The notes beneath the pieces were generated by a model. It did no database searches, had not been told where the DNA came from, and saw only the letters and a list, made by a program, of their open reading frames with translations. DNA of 64,000 nt. Origin: Xylocopa sonorina. Its lineage: Eukaryota > Arthropoda > Insecta > Hymenoptera > Apidae. The position numbers were made by a program, and so were the translations under genes. Below, piece by piece: positions 1 through 15,059 of the stretch. Within the stretch, counting starts at the first letter, position 1, and every line of letters begins with the position of its first letter. The stretch spans positions 1,364,001 through 1,428,000 of the forward strand of contig NW_027490128.1 of NCBI RefSeq assembly GCF_050948175.1, in the 5' to 3' direction.

Positions 1-3000
1 AGCAATAGATTTCTAATGCTTCTTAAAACGCGATATCGCATCTCATTTCTATATTTTATGGTAAGATATAATATGATTTGCGAAGTGTTATGTATTCTTC
101 GTCTACACTTCAAATGAATGTAAATGCGACACTTCAATGCAAGGAAATAGCGTTTGCAGATGTCTTCGTATCGAAGCAATAGAGTTCAAATGCTTCTTAA
201 AACGAGATATTGCATCTCATTTCTATGTTTCATGGTAAGATATATTATGATTTGCGAAGTGTTATGTATTCCTCGTCTACACTTCAAATGAATGTGAATG
301 CGACACTTCCTCGCTAGGAAATAGCGTTTGCAGATGTCTACGTATCGTAGCAATAGATTTCCAATGCTTCTTAAAACGCGATATCGCATCTCATTTCTAT
401 GTTTCATGGTAAGATATAATATGATTTGCGAAGTGTCATGTATTCCTCGCCTACACTTCAAATGAATGAAAATGCCATACTTCCCTGATAGGAAATAGCG
501 TCTGCAGATGTCCAGGTATCGTAGCAATAGAGTTCTAATGCTTCTTAAAACGCGATATCGCATCTCATTTCTATGTTTCATGGTAAGATATAATATTCAT
601 TGCGAAGTGTTATGCATTCCTCGTCTACACTTCAAATGCATATAAATGCGATACTTCCATGCAAGGAAATAGCGTTTGCAGATGTCTACGTACCGTAGCA
701 ATAGAGTTCTTATGATTCTTAAAACGCGATATCGCATCTCATTTCTATGTTTCATGGTAAGATATAATATGATTTGCGAAGAGTTATGTATTCCTCGTCT
801 ACACTTCAAATGAATGTAAATGCGACACTTCCTTGCAAGGAAATAGCGTTTGCAGATGTCTACGTATCGTAGCAATAGAGTTCTTATGATTCTTAAAACG
901 CGATATCGCATCTCATTTCTATGTTTCATGGTAAGATATAATATGATTTGCGAAGTGTTATGTATTCCTCGCCTACACTTCAAATGAATGTAAATGCGAC
1001 ACTTCCTTGCAAGGAAATAGCGTTTGCGAATGTCTACCTATCGTAGCAATAGTATTCTAATGCTTCTTAAAACGCGATATCGCATCTCATCTCTATATTT
1101 CATGGTAAGATATAATATGATTTGCGAAGTGTTACGTATTCCTCGTCTACACTTCAAATGAATGTAAATGCGACACTTCCTTGCAAGGAAATAGCGTTTG
1201 CAGATGTCTACGTATCGTAGCAATAGAGTTCTTATGATTCTTAAAACGCGATATCGCATCTCATTTCTATGTTTCATGGTAAGATATAATATGATTTGCG
1301 AAGTGTTATGTATTCCTCGTCTACACTTCAAATGAATGTGAATGCGAAACTTCCTCGCTAGGAAATAGCGTTTGCAGATGTCTACGTATCGTAGCAATAG
1401 ATTTCTAATGCTTCTTAAAACGCGATATCGCATCTCATTTCTATATTTTATGGTAAGATATAATATGATTTGCGAAGTGTTATGTATTCTTCGTCTACAC
1501 TTCAAATGAATGTAAATGCGACACTTCAATGCAAGGAAATAGCGTTTGCAGATGTCTTCGTATCGAAGCAATAGATTTCCAATGCTTCTTAAAACGCGAT
1601 ATCGCATCTCATTTCTATGTTTCATGGTAAGATATAATATGATTTGCGAAGTGTCATGTATTCCTCGCCTACACTTCAAATGAATGAAAATGCCATACTT
1701 CCCTGATAGGAAATAGCGTCTGCAGATGTCCAGGTATCGTAGCAATAGAGTTCTAATGCTTCTTAAAACGCGATATCGCATCTCATTTCTATGTTTCATG
1801 GTAAGATATAATATTCATTGCGAAGTGTTATGCATTCCTCGTCTACACTTCAAATGCATATAAATGCGATACTTCCATGCAAGGAAATAGCGTTTGCAGA
1901 TGTCTACGTACCGTAGCAATAGAGTTCTTATGATTCTTAAAACGCGATATCGCATCTCATTTCTATGTTTCATGGTAAGATATAATATGATTTGCGAAGT
2001 GTTATGTATTCCTCGTCTACACTTCAAATGAATGTAAATGCGACACTTCCTTGCAAGGAAATAGCGTTTGCAGATGTCTATGTATCGTAGCAATAGATTT
2101 CTAATGCTTCTTAAAACGCGATATCGCATCTCATTTCTATGTTTCATGGTAAGATATAATATGATTTGCGAAGTGTCATGTATTCCTCGTCTACACTTCA
2201 AATGAATGTAAATGCGACACTTCCATGCAAGGAAATAGCGTTTGCAAACGTCTACCTACCGTAGCAATGGAGTTCTAATGCTTCTTAAAACGCGATATCG
2301 CATCTCATTTCTATGTTTCATGGTAAGATATAATATGATTTGCGAAGTGTCATGTATTCCTCGTCCACACTTCAAGTGAATGTAAATGCGGCACTTCCTT
2401 GCAAGGAAATAGCGTTTGCAGATGTCTACGTATCGAAGCAATAGAGTTCAAATGCTTCTTAAAACGAGATATTGCATCTCATATCTATGTTTCATGATAA
2501 GATATAATATTCATTGCGAAGTGTTATGCATTCCTCGTCTACGATTCAAATGAATGTAAATGCGACACTTCCTTGCAAGGAAATAGCGTTTGCAGATGTC
2601 TACGTATCGTAGCAATAGAGTTCTTATGATTCTTAAAACGCGATATCGCATCTCATTTCTATGTTTCATGGTAAGATATAATATGATTTGCGACGTGTTA
2701 TGTATTCCTCGTCTACACTTCAAATGAATGTGAATGCGAAACTTCCTCGCTAGGAAATAGCGTTTGCAGATGTCTACGTATCGTAGCAATAGATTTCCAA
2801 TGCTTCTTAAAACGCGATATCGCATCTCATTTCTATGTTTCATGGTAAGATATAATATGATTTGCGAAGTGTCATGAATTCCTCGTCTACACTTCAAATG
2901 AATCAAAATGCAATACTTCCTCGCTAGGAAATAGCGTTTGCAGATGTCTACGTATCGTAGCAATAGATTCCCAATGCTTCTTAAAACGCGATATCGCATC

Positions 3001-5376
3001 TCATTTCTATGTTTCATGGTAAGATATAATATGATTTGCGAAGTGTCATGTATTCCTCGCCTACACTTCAAATGAATGAAAATGCCATACTTCCCTGATA
3101 GGAAATAGCGTCTGCAGATGTCCAGGTATCGTAGCAATAGAGTTCTAATGCTTCTTAAAACGCGATATCGCATCTCATTTCTATGTTTCATGGTAAGATA
3201 TAATATTCATTGCGAAGTGTTATGCATTCCTCGTCTACACTTCAAATGCATATAAATGCGATACTTCCATGCGAGGAAATAGCGTTTGCAGATGTCTACG
3301 TACCGTAGCAATAGAGTTCTTATGATTCTTAAAACGCGATATCGCATCTCATTTCTATGTTTCATGGTAAGATATAATATGATTTGCGAAGTGTTATGTA
3401 TTCCTCGTCTACACTTCAAATGAATGTAAATGCGACACTTCCTTGCAAGGAAATAGCGTTTGCAGATGTCTATGTATCGTAGCAATAGATTTCTAATGCT
3501 TCTTAAAACGCGATATCGCATCTCATTTCTATGTTTCATGGTAAGATATAATATGATTTGCGAAGTGTCATGTATTCCTCGTCTACACTTCAAGTGAATG
3601 TTAATGCGACACTTCCATGCAAGGAAATAGCGTTTGCAGATGTCTACGTATCGTAGCAATAGTGTTCTTATGTTTCTTAAAACGCGATATCGCATCTCAT
3701 TTCTATGTTTCATGGTAAGATATAATATGATTTGCGAAGTGTCATGTATTCCTCGTCTACACTTCAAGTGAATGTAAATGCGGCACTTCCTTGCAAGGAA
3801 ATAGCGTTTGCAGATATCTACGTATCGAAGCAATAGAGTTCAAATGCTTCTTAAAACGAGATATTGCATCTCATATCTATGTTTCATGATAAGATATAAT
3901 ATTCATTGCGAAGTGTTATGCATTCCTCGTCTACGATTCAAATGAATGTAAATGCGACACTTCCTTGCAAGGAAATAGCGTTTGCAGATGTCTACGTATC
4001 GTAGCAATAGAGTTCTTATGATTCTTAAAACGCGATATCGCATCTCATTTCTATGTTTCATGGTAAGATATAATATGATTTGCGAAGTGTTATGTATTCC
4101 TCGTCTACACTTCAAATGAATGTGAATGCGAAACTTCCTCGCTAGGAAATAGCGTTTGCAGATGTCTACGTATCGTAGCAATAGATTTCTAATGCTTCTT
4201 AAAACGCGATATCGCATCTCATTTCTATATTTTATGGTAAGATATAATATGATTTGCGAAGTGTTATGTATTCTTCGTCTACACTTCAAATGAATGTAAA
4301 TGCGACACTTCAATGCAAGGAAATAGCGTTTGCAGATGTCTTCGTATCGAAGCAATAGAGTTCAAATGCTTCTTAAAACGAGATATTGCATCTCATTTCT
4401 ATGTTTCATGGTAAGATATATTATGATTTGCGAAGTGTTATGTATTCCTCGTCTACACTTCAAATGAATGTGAATGCGACACTTCCTCGCTAGGAAATAG
4501 CGTTTGCAGATGTCTACGTATCGTAGCAATAGATTTCCAATGCTTCTTAAAACGCGATATCGCATCTCATTTCTATGTTTCATGGTAAGATATAATATGA
4601 TTTGCGAAGTGTCATGTATTCCTCGCCTACACTTCAAATGAATGAAAATGCCATACTTCCCTGATAGGAAATAGCGTCTGCAGATGTCCAGGTATCGTAG
4701 CAATAGAGTTCTAATGCTTCTTAAAACGCGATATCGCATCTCATTTCTATGTTTCATGGTAAGATATAATATTCATTGCGAAGTGTTATGCATTCCTCGT
4801 CTACACTTCAAATGCATATAAATGCGATACTTCCATGCAAGGAAATAGCGTTTGCAGATGTCTACGTACCGTAGCAATAGAGTTCTTATGATTCTTAAAA
4901 CGCGATATCGCATCTCATTTCTATGTTTCATGGTAAGATATAATATGATTTGCGAAGAGTTATGTATTCCTCGTCTACACTTCAAATGAATGTAAATGCG
5001 ACACTTCCTTGCAAGGAAATAGCGTTTGCAGATGTCTACGTATCGTAGCAATAGAGTTCTTATGATTCTTAAAACGCGATATCGCATCTCATTTCTATGT
5101 TTCATGGTAAGATATAATATGATTTGCGAAGTGTTATGTATTCCTCGCCTACACTTCAAATGAATGTAAATGCGACACTTCCTTGCAAGGAAATAGCGTT
5201 TGCGAATGTCTACCTATCGTAGCAATAGTATTCTAATGCTTCTTAAAACGCGATATCGCATCTCATCTCTATATTTCATGGTAAGATATAATATGATTTG
5301 CGAAGTGTTACGTATTCCTCGTCTACACTTCAAATGAATGTAAATGCGACACTTCCTTGCAAGGAAATAGCGTTTG
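1..5376. repeat. Higher-order repeat block with 4,176-bp (24-monomer) offset copy
   Basis: Bases 1-1,200 recur with no difference that I noticed at 4,177-5,376, an offset of exactly 24 monomers. The copies diverge at 1,201 against 5,377 (CAGATG against CAAATG). The rare variant with TCATCTCTATATTTC is in both copies (about 1,089 and 5,265). The start type also recurs at 1,393, giving offsets of 8 (1,392 bp) and 16 (2,784 bp) monomers, so the block is itself built from smaller duplications. The left end is cut by the window edge. Confidence 0.85.
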
Positions 5377-8199
5377 CAAATGTCTACCTATCGTAGCAAT
5401 AGATTTCTAATGCTTCATAAAACGCGATATCGCATCTCATTTCTATGTTTCATGGTAAGATATAATATGATTTGCGAAGTGTTATGTATTCCTCGTCTAC
5501 ACTTCAAATGAATGTAAATGCGACACTTCCTTGCTAGGAAATAACGTCTGTAGATGTCTAGGTATCGTAGCAATAGAGTTCTAATGCTTCTTGAAACGCG
5601 ATATCGCATCTCATTTCTATGTTTCATGGTAAGATATAATATGATTTGCGAAGTGTTATGTATTCCTCGTCTACACTTCAGATGAATGTAAATGCGACAC
5701 TTCCTTGTAAGGAAATAGCTTTTGCAGATGTCTACCTATCGTAGCAATAGAGTTCTAATGCTTCTTAAAACGCGATATCGCATCTCATTTCTATGTTTCA
5801 TGGTAAGATATAATATGATCTGCGATGTATCATGTATTCCTCGTCTACACTTCAAATGATTGTAAATGCGACACTTCCTTGTAAGGAAATAGCGTTTGCA
5901 GATGTCTACGTATCGTAGCAATAGAGTTCTAATGCTTCTCAAAACGCGATATCGCATCTCATTTCTATGTTTCATGGTAAGATATAATATGATTTGCGAA
6001 GTGTCATGTATTCCTCGTCTACACTTCAAATGAATGTAAATGCGACACTTCCTTGCAAGGAAATAGCGTTTGCAGATGTCTACGAATAGTAGCAATAGAT
6101 TTCTTATGATTCTTAGAATGCGATATCGCATCTCAGTTCTATGTTTCATGGTAAGATATAATATGATTTGCGAAGTGTTATGTATTCCTCGTCTACACTT
6201 CAAATGAATGTAAATGCGACACTTCCTTGAAAGGAAATAGCGTTTGCAGATGTCTACCTATCGTAGCAATAGAGTTCTAATGCTTCTTAAAACGCGATAT
6301 CGCATCTCATTTCTATGTCTCATGGTAAGATATAATATGATTTGCGAAGTGTCATGTATTCCTCGTCTACACTTCAAATGAATGTAAACGCGACACTTCC
6401 TTGCAAGGAAATAGCGTTTGCAGATGTCTACGTTTCGTAGCAATAGTGTTCTTATGTTTCTTAAAACGCGATATCGCATCACATTTCAATGTTTCATGGT
6501 AAGATATAATATGATTTGCGAAGTGTTATGTATTCCTCGTCTACACTTCAAATGAATGTAAATGCGACACTTCCTTGCAAGGAAATAGGGTTTGCAAACG
6601 TCTACCTATCGTAGCAATAGAGTTCTAATGCTTCTTAAAACGCGATATCGCATCTCATTTCTATATTTCATGGTAAGATATAATATGATTTGCGAAGTGT
6701 TATGTATTCTTCGTCTACACTTCAAATGAATGTAAATGCGACACTTCCTTGCAAGGAAATAGCGTTTGCAAATGTCTACCTATCGTCGCAATAGTGTTCC
6801 AAAGCTCCTTAAAACGCGATATCGCATCTCAGTTCTATGTTTCATGGTAAGATATAATATGATTTGCGAAGTGTTATGTTTTCCTCGTCTACACTTCAAA
6901 TGAATGTAAATGCGACACTTCCTTGTAAGGAAATAGCGATTGCAAACGTCTACCTACCGTAGCAATAGAGTTCTAATGCTTCTTAAAACGCGATATCGCA
7001 TCTCACTTCTATGTTTCATGGTAAGATATAATATGATTTGCGAAGTGTCATGTATTCCTCGTCTACACTTCAAATGAATGTAAATGCGACACTTCCTTGC
7101 AAGGAAATAGCGTTTGCAGATGTCTACGTATCGTAGCAATAGAGTTCTTATGTTTCTTAAAACGCGATATCGCATCACATTTCAATGTTTCATGGTAAGA
7201 TATAATATGATTTGCGAAGTGTCATGTATTCCTCGTGTACACTTCAAATGAATGTAAATGCGACACTTCCATGCAAGGAAATAGCGTTTGCAGATGTCTA
7301 CGTATCGTAGCAATAGTGTTCTTATGTTTCTTAAAACGCGATATCGCATCTCATTTCTATGTTTCATGGTAAGATATAATATGATTTGCGAAGTGTTATG
7401 TATTCCGCGTCTACACTTCAATTGAATGTAAATGCGACACTTCTTTGCAAGGAAATAGCGTTTGCAAATGTCTACCTATCGTAGCAATAGTGTTCTAATG
7501 CTTCTTAAAACGCGATATCGCATCTCAGTTCTATGTTTCATGGTAAGATATAATATGATTTGCGAAGTGTTATGTTTTCCTCGTCTACACTTCAAATGAA
7601 TGTAAATGCGACACTTCCTTGTAAGGAAATAGCGTTTGCAGATGTCTACCTATCGTAGCAATAGAGTTCTAATGCTTCTTAAAACGCGATATCGCATCTC
7701 ATTTCTATGTTCCATGGTAAGATATAATATGATTTGCGAAGTGTCATGTATTACTCGTCTACACTTCAAATGCATGTAAATGCGAAACTTCCATGCAGGG
7801 AAATTGCGTTTGCAGATGTCTACGTATCGTAGCAATAGAGTTCTTATGATTCTTAAAACGCGATATCGCATCTCATTTCTATGTTTCATGGTAAGATGTA
7901 ATATGATTTGCGAAGTGTTATGTATTCTTCGTCTGCACTTCAAATGAATGTAAATGCGACACTTCCTTGCAAGGAAATAGCGTTTGCAAATGTCTACCTA
8001 TCGTCGCAATAGTGTTCCAAAGCTCCTTAAAACGCGATATCGCATCTCAGTTCTATGTTTCATGGTAAGATATAATATGATTTGCGAAGTGTTATGTTTT
8101 CATCGTCTACACTTCAAATGAATGTAAATGCGACACTTCCTTGTAAGGAAATAGCGTTTGCAAACGTCTACCTACCGTAGCAATAGTGTTCTAATGCTT
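5377..8199. repeat. Irregular satellite stretch without clear HOR
   Basis: About 16 monomers of the 174-bp satellite follow one another without a long internal copy that I could detect. Many private variants are present, such as CTTGAAACG near 5,590 and GATCTGCGATGTATC near 5,820. This is less homogenised than the flanking blocks, as expected of older or less recombined satellite. No other sequence element is seen here. Confidence 0.7.
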
Positions 8200-11100
8200 C
8201 TTAAAACGCGATATCGCATCTCATTCCTATGTTTCATGGTAAGATATATTATGATTTGCGAAGTGTTATGCATTCCTCGTCTACGATTCAAATGAATGTA
8301 AATGCGACACTTCCTTGCAAGGAAATTGCGTTTGCAGATGTCTACGTATCGTAGCAATAGAGTTCAAATGCTTCTTAAAACGAGATATTGCATCTCATTT
8401 CTATGTTTCATGGTAAGATATATTATGATTTACGAAGTGTTATGTATTCCTCGTCTACACTTCAAATGAATGTAAATGCGACACTTCCTTGCAAGGAAAT
8501 AGCGTTTGCAGATCTCTACGTACCGTAGCAACAGAGTTCTTATGATTCTTAAAACGCGAAATCGCATCTCATTTCTATGTTTCATGGTAAGATATAATAT
8601 GATTTGCGAAGTATTATGTATTCCTCGTCTACACTTCAAATGAATGTGAATGCGACACTTCCTCGCTAGGAAATAGCGTTTGCAGATGTCTACGTATCGT
8701 AGCAATAGATTTCCAATGCTTCTTAAAACGCGATATCGCATCTCATTTCTATGTTTCATGGTAAGATATAATATGATTTGCGAAGTGTCATGTATTCCTC
8801 GTCTACACTTCAAATGAATGAAAATGCAATACTTCCTCGCTAGGAAATAGCGTTTGCAGATGTCTACGTATCGTAGCAATAGATTTCCAATGCTTCTTAA
8901 AACGCGATATCGCATCTCATTTCTATGTTTCATGGTAAGATATAATATGATTTGCGAAGTGTCATGTATTCCTCGCCTACACTTCAAATGAATGAAAATG
9001 CCATACTTCCCTGATAGGAAATAGCGTCTGCAGATGTTCAGGTATCGTAGCAATAGAGTTCTAATGCTTCTTCAAGCGCGATATCGCATCTCATTTCTAT
9101 GTTTCATGGTAAGATATAATATTCATTGCGAAGTGTTATGCATTCCTCGTCTACACTTCAAATGCATATAAATGCGAAACTTCCATGCAAGGAAATAGCG
9201 TTTGCAGATGTCTACGTACCGTAGCAATAGAGTTCTTATGATTCGTAAAACGCGATATCGCATCTCATTTCTATGTTCCATGGTAAGATATAATATGATT
9301 TGCGAAGTGTCATGTATTACTCGTCTACACTTCAAATGCATGTAAATGCGAAACTTCCATGCAGGGAAATTGCGTTTGCAGATGTCTACGTATCGTAGCA
9401 ATAGAGTTCTTATGATTCTTAAAACGCGATATCGCATCTCATTTCTATGTTTCATGGTAAGATGTAATATGATTTGCGAAGTGTTATGTATTCTTCGTCT
9501 GCACTTCAAATGAATGTAAATGCGACACTTCCTTGCAAGGAAATAGCGTTTGCAAATGTCTACCTATCGTCGCAATAGTGTTCCAAAGCTCCTTAAAACG
9601 CGATATCGCATCTCAGTTCTATGTTTCATGGTAAGATATAATATGATTTGCGAAGTGTTATGTTTTCATCGTCTACACTTCAAATGAATGTAAATGCGAC
9701 ACTTCCTTGTAAGGAAATAGCGTTTGCAAACGTCTACCTACCGTAGCAATAGTGTTCTAATGCTTCTTAAAACGCGATATCGCATCTCATTCCTATGTTT
9801 CATGGTAAGATATATTATGATTTGCGAAGTGTTATGCATTCCTCGTCTACGATTCAAATGAATGTAAATGCGACACTTCCTTGCAAGGAAATTGCGTTTG
9901 CAGATGTCTACGTATCGTAGCAATAGAGTTCAAATGCTTCTTAAAACGAGATATTGCATCTCATTTCTATGTTTCATGGTAAGATATATTATGATTTGCG
10001 AAGTGTTATGTATTCCTCGTCTACACTTCAAATGAATGTAAATGCGACACTTCCTTGCAAGGAAATAGCGTTTGCAGATCTCTACGTACCGTAGCAACAG
10101 AGTTCTTATGATTCTTAAAACGCGAAATCGCATCTCATTTCTATGTTTCATGGTAAGATATAATATCATTTGCGAAGTATTATGTATTCCTCGTCTACAC
10201 TTCAAATGAATGTGAATGCGACACTTCCTCGCTAGGAAATAGCGTTTGCAGATGTCTACGTATCGTAGCAATAGATTTCCAATGCTTCTTAAAACGCGAT
10301 ATCGCATCTCATTTCTATGTTTCATGGTAAGATATAATATGATTTGCGAAGTGTCATGTATTCCTCGTCTACACTTCAAATGAATGAAAATGCAATACTT
10401 CCTCGCTAGGAAATAGCGTTTGCAGATGTCTACGTATCGTAGCAATAGATTTCCAATGCTTCTTAAAACGCGATATCGCATCTCATTTCTATGTTTCATG
10501 GTAAGATATAATATGATTTGCGAAGTGTCATGTATTCCTCGCCTACACTTCAAATGAATGAAAATGCCATACTTCCCTGATAGGAAATAGCGTCTGCAGA
10601 TGTTCAGGTATCGTAGCAATAGAGTTCTAATGCTTCTTCAAGCACGATATCGCATCTCATTTCTATGTTTCATGGTAAGATATAATATTCATTGCGAAGT
10701 GTTATGCATTCCTCGTCTGCACTTCAAATGCATATAAATGCGAAACTTCCATGCAAGGAAATAGCGTTTGCAGATGTCTACGTATCGTAGCAATAGAGTT
10801 CTTATGATTCGTAAAACGCGATATCGCATCTCATTTCTATGTTTCATGGTAAGATATAATATGATTTGCGAAGTGTTATGTATTCTTCGTCTACACTTCA
10901 AATGAATGTAAATGCGACACTCCCTTGCAAGGAAATAGCGTTTGCAAATGTCTACCTATCGTCGCAATAGTGTTCTAATGCTCCTTAAAACGCGATATCG
11001 CACCTCAGTTCTATGTTTCATGGTAAGATATAATATGATTTGCGAAGTGTTATGTTTTCTCGTCTACACTTCAAATGAATGTAAATGCGACACTTCCTTG

Positions 11101-14100
11101 TAAGGAAATAGCGTTTGCAGATGTCTACCTATCGTAGCAATAGAGTTCTTATGATTCTTAAAACGCGATATCGCATCTCATTCCTATGTTTCATGGTAAG
11201 ATATATTATGATTTGCGAAGTGTTATGCATTCCTCGTCTACGATTCAAATGAATGTAAATGCGACACTTCCTTGCAAGGAAATTGCGTTTGCAGATGTCT
11301 ACGTATCGTAGCAATAGAGTTCAAATGCTTCTTAAAACGAGATATTGCATCTCATTTCTATGTTTCATGGTAAGATATATTATGATTTGCGAAGTGTTAT
11401 GTATTCCTCGTCTACACTTCAAATGAATGTAAATGCGACACTTCCTTGCAAGGAAATAGCGTTTGCAGATCTCTACGTACCGTAGCAACAGAGTTCTTAT
11501 GATTCTTAAAACGCGAAATCGCATCTCATTTCTATGTTTCATGGTAAGATATAATATGATTTGCGAAGTATTATGTATTCCTCGTCTACACTTCAAATGA
11601 ATGTGAATGCGACACTTCCTCGCTAGGAAATAGCGTTTGCAGATGTCTACGTATCGTAGCAATAGATTTCCAATGCTTCTTAAAACGCGATATCGCATCT
11701 CATTTCTATGTTTCATGGTAAGATATAATATGATTTGCGAAGTGTCATGTATTCCTCGTCTACACTTCAAATGAATGAAAATGCAATACTTCCTCGCTAG
11801 GAAATAGCGTTTGCAGATGTCTACGTATCGTAGCAATAGATTTCCAATGCTTCTTAAAACGCGATATCGCATCTCATTTCTATGTTTCATGGTAAGATAT
11901 AATATGATTTGCGAAGTGTCATGTATTCCTCGCCTACACTTCAAATGAATGAAAATGCCATACTTCCCTGATAGGAAATAGCGTCTGCAGATGTTCAGGT
12001 ATCGTAGCAATAGAGTTCTAATGCTTCTTCAAGCGCGATATCGCATCTCATTTCTATGTTTCATGGTAAGATATAATATTCATTGCGAAGTGTTATGCAT
12101 TCCTCGTCTACACTTCAAATGCATATAAATGCGAAACTTCCATGCAAGGAAATAGCGTTTGCAGATGTCTACGTACCGTAGCAATAGAGTTCTTATGATT
12201 CGTAAAACGCGATATCGCATCTCATTTCTATGTTCCATGGTAAGATATAATATGATTTGCGAAGTGTCATGTATTACTCGTCTACACTTCAAATGCATGT
12301 AAATGCGAAACTTCCATGCAGGGAAATTGCGTTTGCAGATGTCTACGTATCGTAGCAATAGAGTTCTTATGATTCTTAAAACGCGATATCGCATCTCATT
12401 TCTATGTTTCATGGTAAGATGTAATATGATTTGCGAAGTGTTATGTATTCTTCGTCTGCACTTCAAATGAATGTAAATGCGACACTTCCTTGCAAGGAAA
12501 TAGCGTTTGCAAATGTCTACCTATCGTCGCAATAGTGTTCCAAAGCTCCTTAAAACGCGATATCGCATCTCAGTTCTATGTTTCATGGTAAGATATAATA
12601 TGATTTGCGAAGTGTTATGTTTTCATCGTCTACACTTCAAATGAATGTAAATGCGACACTTCCTTGTAAGGAAATAGCGTTTGCAAACGTCTACCTACCG
12701 TAGCAATAGTGTTCTAATGCTTCTTAAAACGCGATATCGCATCTCATTCCTATGTTTCATGGTAAGATATATTATGATTTGCGAAGTGTTATGCATTCCT
12801 CGTCTACGATTCAAATGAATGTAAATGCGACACTTCCTTGCAAGGAAATTGCGTTTGCAGATGTCTACGTATCGTAGCAATAGAGTTCAAATGCTTCTTA
12901 AAACGAGATATTGCATCTCATTTCTATGTTTCATGGTAAGATATATTATGATTTGCGAAGTGTTATGTATTCCTCGTCTACACTTCAAATGAATGTAAAT
13001 GCGACACTTCCTTGCAAGGAAATAGCGTTTGCAGATCTCTACGTACCGTAGCAACAGAGTTCTTATGATTCTTAAAACGCGAAATCGCATCTCATTTCTA
13101 TGTTTCATGGTAAGATATAATATCATTTGCGAAGTATTATGTATTCCTCGTCTACACTTCAAATGAATGTGAATGCGACACTTCCTCGCTAGGAAATAGC
13201 GTTTGCAGATGTCTACGTATCGTAGCAATAGATTTCCAATGCTTCTTAAAACGCGATATCGCATCTCATTTCTATGTTTCATGGTAAGATATAATATGAT
13301 TTGCGAAGTGTCATGTATTCCTCGTCTACACTTCAAATGAATGAAAATGCAATACTTCCTCGCTAGGAAATAGCGTTTGCAGATGTCTACGTATCGTAGC
13401 AATAGATTTCCAATGCTTCTTAAAACGCGATATCGCATCTCATTTCTATGTTTCATGGTAAGATATAATATGATTTGCGAAGTGTCATGTATTCCTCGCC
13501 TACACTTCAAATGAATGAAAATGCCATACTTCCCTGATAGGAAATAGCGTCTGCAGATGTTCAGGTATCGTAGCAATAGAGTTCTAATGCTTCTTCAAGC
13601 ACGATATCGCATCTCATTTCTATGTTTCATGGTAAGATATAATATTCATTGCGAAGTGTTATGCATTCCTCGTCTACACTTCAAATGCATATAAATGCGA
13701 AACTTCCATGCAAGGAAATAGCGTTTGCAGATGTCTACGTATCGTAGCAATAGAGTTCTTATGATTCGTAAAACGCGATATCGCATCTCATTTCTATGTT
13801 TCATGGTAAGATATAATATGATTTGCGAAGTGTTATGTATTCTTCGTCTACACTTCAAATGAATGTAAATGCGACACTCCCTTGCAAGGAAATAGCGTTT
13901 GCAAATGTCTACCTATCGTCGCAATAGTGTTCTAATGCTCCTTAAAACGCGATATCGCACCTCAGTTCTATGTTTCATGGTAAGATATAATATGATTTGC
14001 GAAGTGTTATGTTTTCTCGTCTACACTTCAAATGAATGTAAATGCGACACTTCCTTGTAAGGAAATAGCGTTTGCAGATGTCTACCTATCGTAGCAATAG

Positions 14101-14139
14101 AGTTCTTATGATTCTTAAAACGCGATATCGCATCTCATT
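8200..14139. repeat. 2,957-bp, 17-monomer higher-order repeat, two tandem copies
   Basis: Copy 1 spans about 8,200-11,182 and copy 2 about 11,157-14,139, offset 2,957 bp, which is 17 x 174 minus 1. The missing base is the same in both copies: GTTTTCTCGTC instead of GTTTTCCTCGTC, near 11,055 and 14,012. Other shared markers are ATAATATCATTTGCG at about 10,163 and 13,120, and CTTCAAGCACGATATC at about 10,637 and 13,594. Each 17-mer is itself a diverged 9-mer (1,566 bp) plus 8-mer (1,391 bp), so the block shows at least two rounds of duplication. I noticed only a few substitutions between copies. Confidence 0.88.
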
Positions 14140-15059
14140 TCTATGTTTCATGGTAAGATATAATATGATTTGCGAAGAGTTATGTATTCCTCGTCTACAC
14201 TTCAAATGAATGTAAATGCGACACTTCCTTGCAAGGAAATAGCGTTTGCAGATGTCTATGTATCGTAGCAATAGATTTCTAATGCTTCTTAAAACGCGAT
14301 ATCGCATCTCATTTCTATGTTTCATGGTAAGATATAATATGATTTGCGAAGTGTCATGTATTCCTCGTCTACACTTCAAATGAATGTAAATGCGACACTT
14401 CCATGCAAGGAAATAGCGTTTGCAAACGTCTACCTACCGTAGCAATGGAGTTCTAATGCTTCTTAAAACGCGATATCGCATCTCATTTCTATGTTTCATG
14501 GTAAGATATAATATGATTTGCGAAGTGTCATGTATTCCTCGTCCACACTTCAAGTGAATGTAAATGCGGCACTTCCTTGCAAGGAAATAGCGTTTGCAGA
14601 TGTCTACGTATCGAAGCAATAGAGTTCAAATGCTTCTTAAAACGAGATATTGCATCTCATATCTATGTTTCATGATAAGATATAATATTCATTGCGAAGT
14701 GTTATGCATTCCTCGTCTACGATTCAAATGAATGTAAATGCGACACTTCCTTGCAAGGAAATAGCGTTTGCAGATGTCTACGTATCGTAGCAATAGAGTT
14801 CTTATGATTCTTAAAACGCGATATCGCATCTCATTTCTATGTTTCATGGTAAGATATAATATGATTTGCGACGTGTTATGTATTCCTCGTCTACACTTCA
14901 AATGAATGTGAATGCGAAACTTCCTCGCTAGGAAATAGCGTTTGCAGATGTCTACGTATCGTAGCAATAGATTTCCAATGCTTCTTAAAACGCGATATCG
15001 CATCTCATTTCTATGTTTCATGGTAAGATATAATATGATTTGCGAAGTGTCATGAATTC

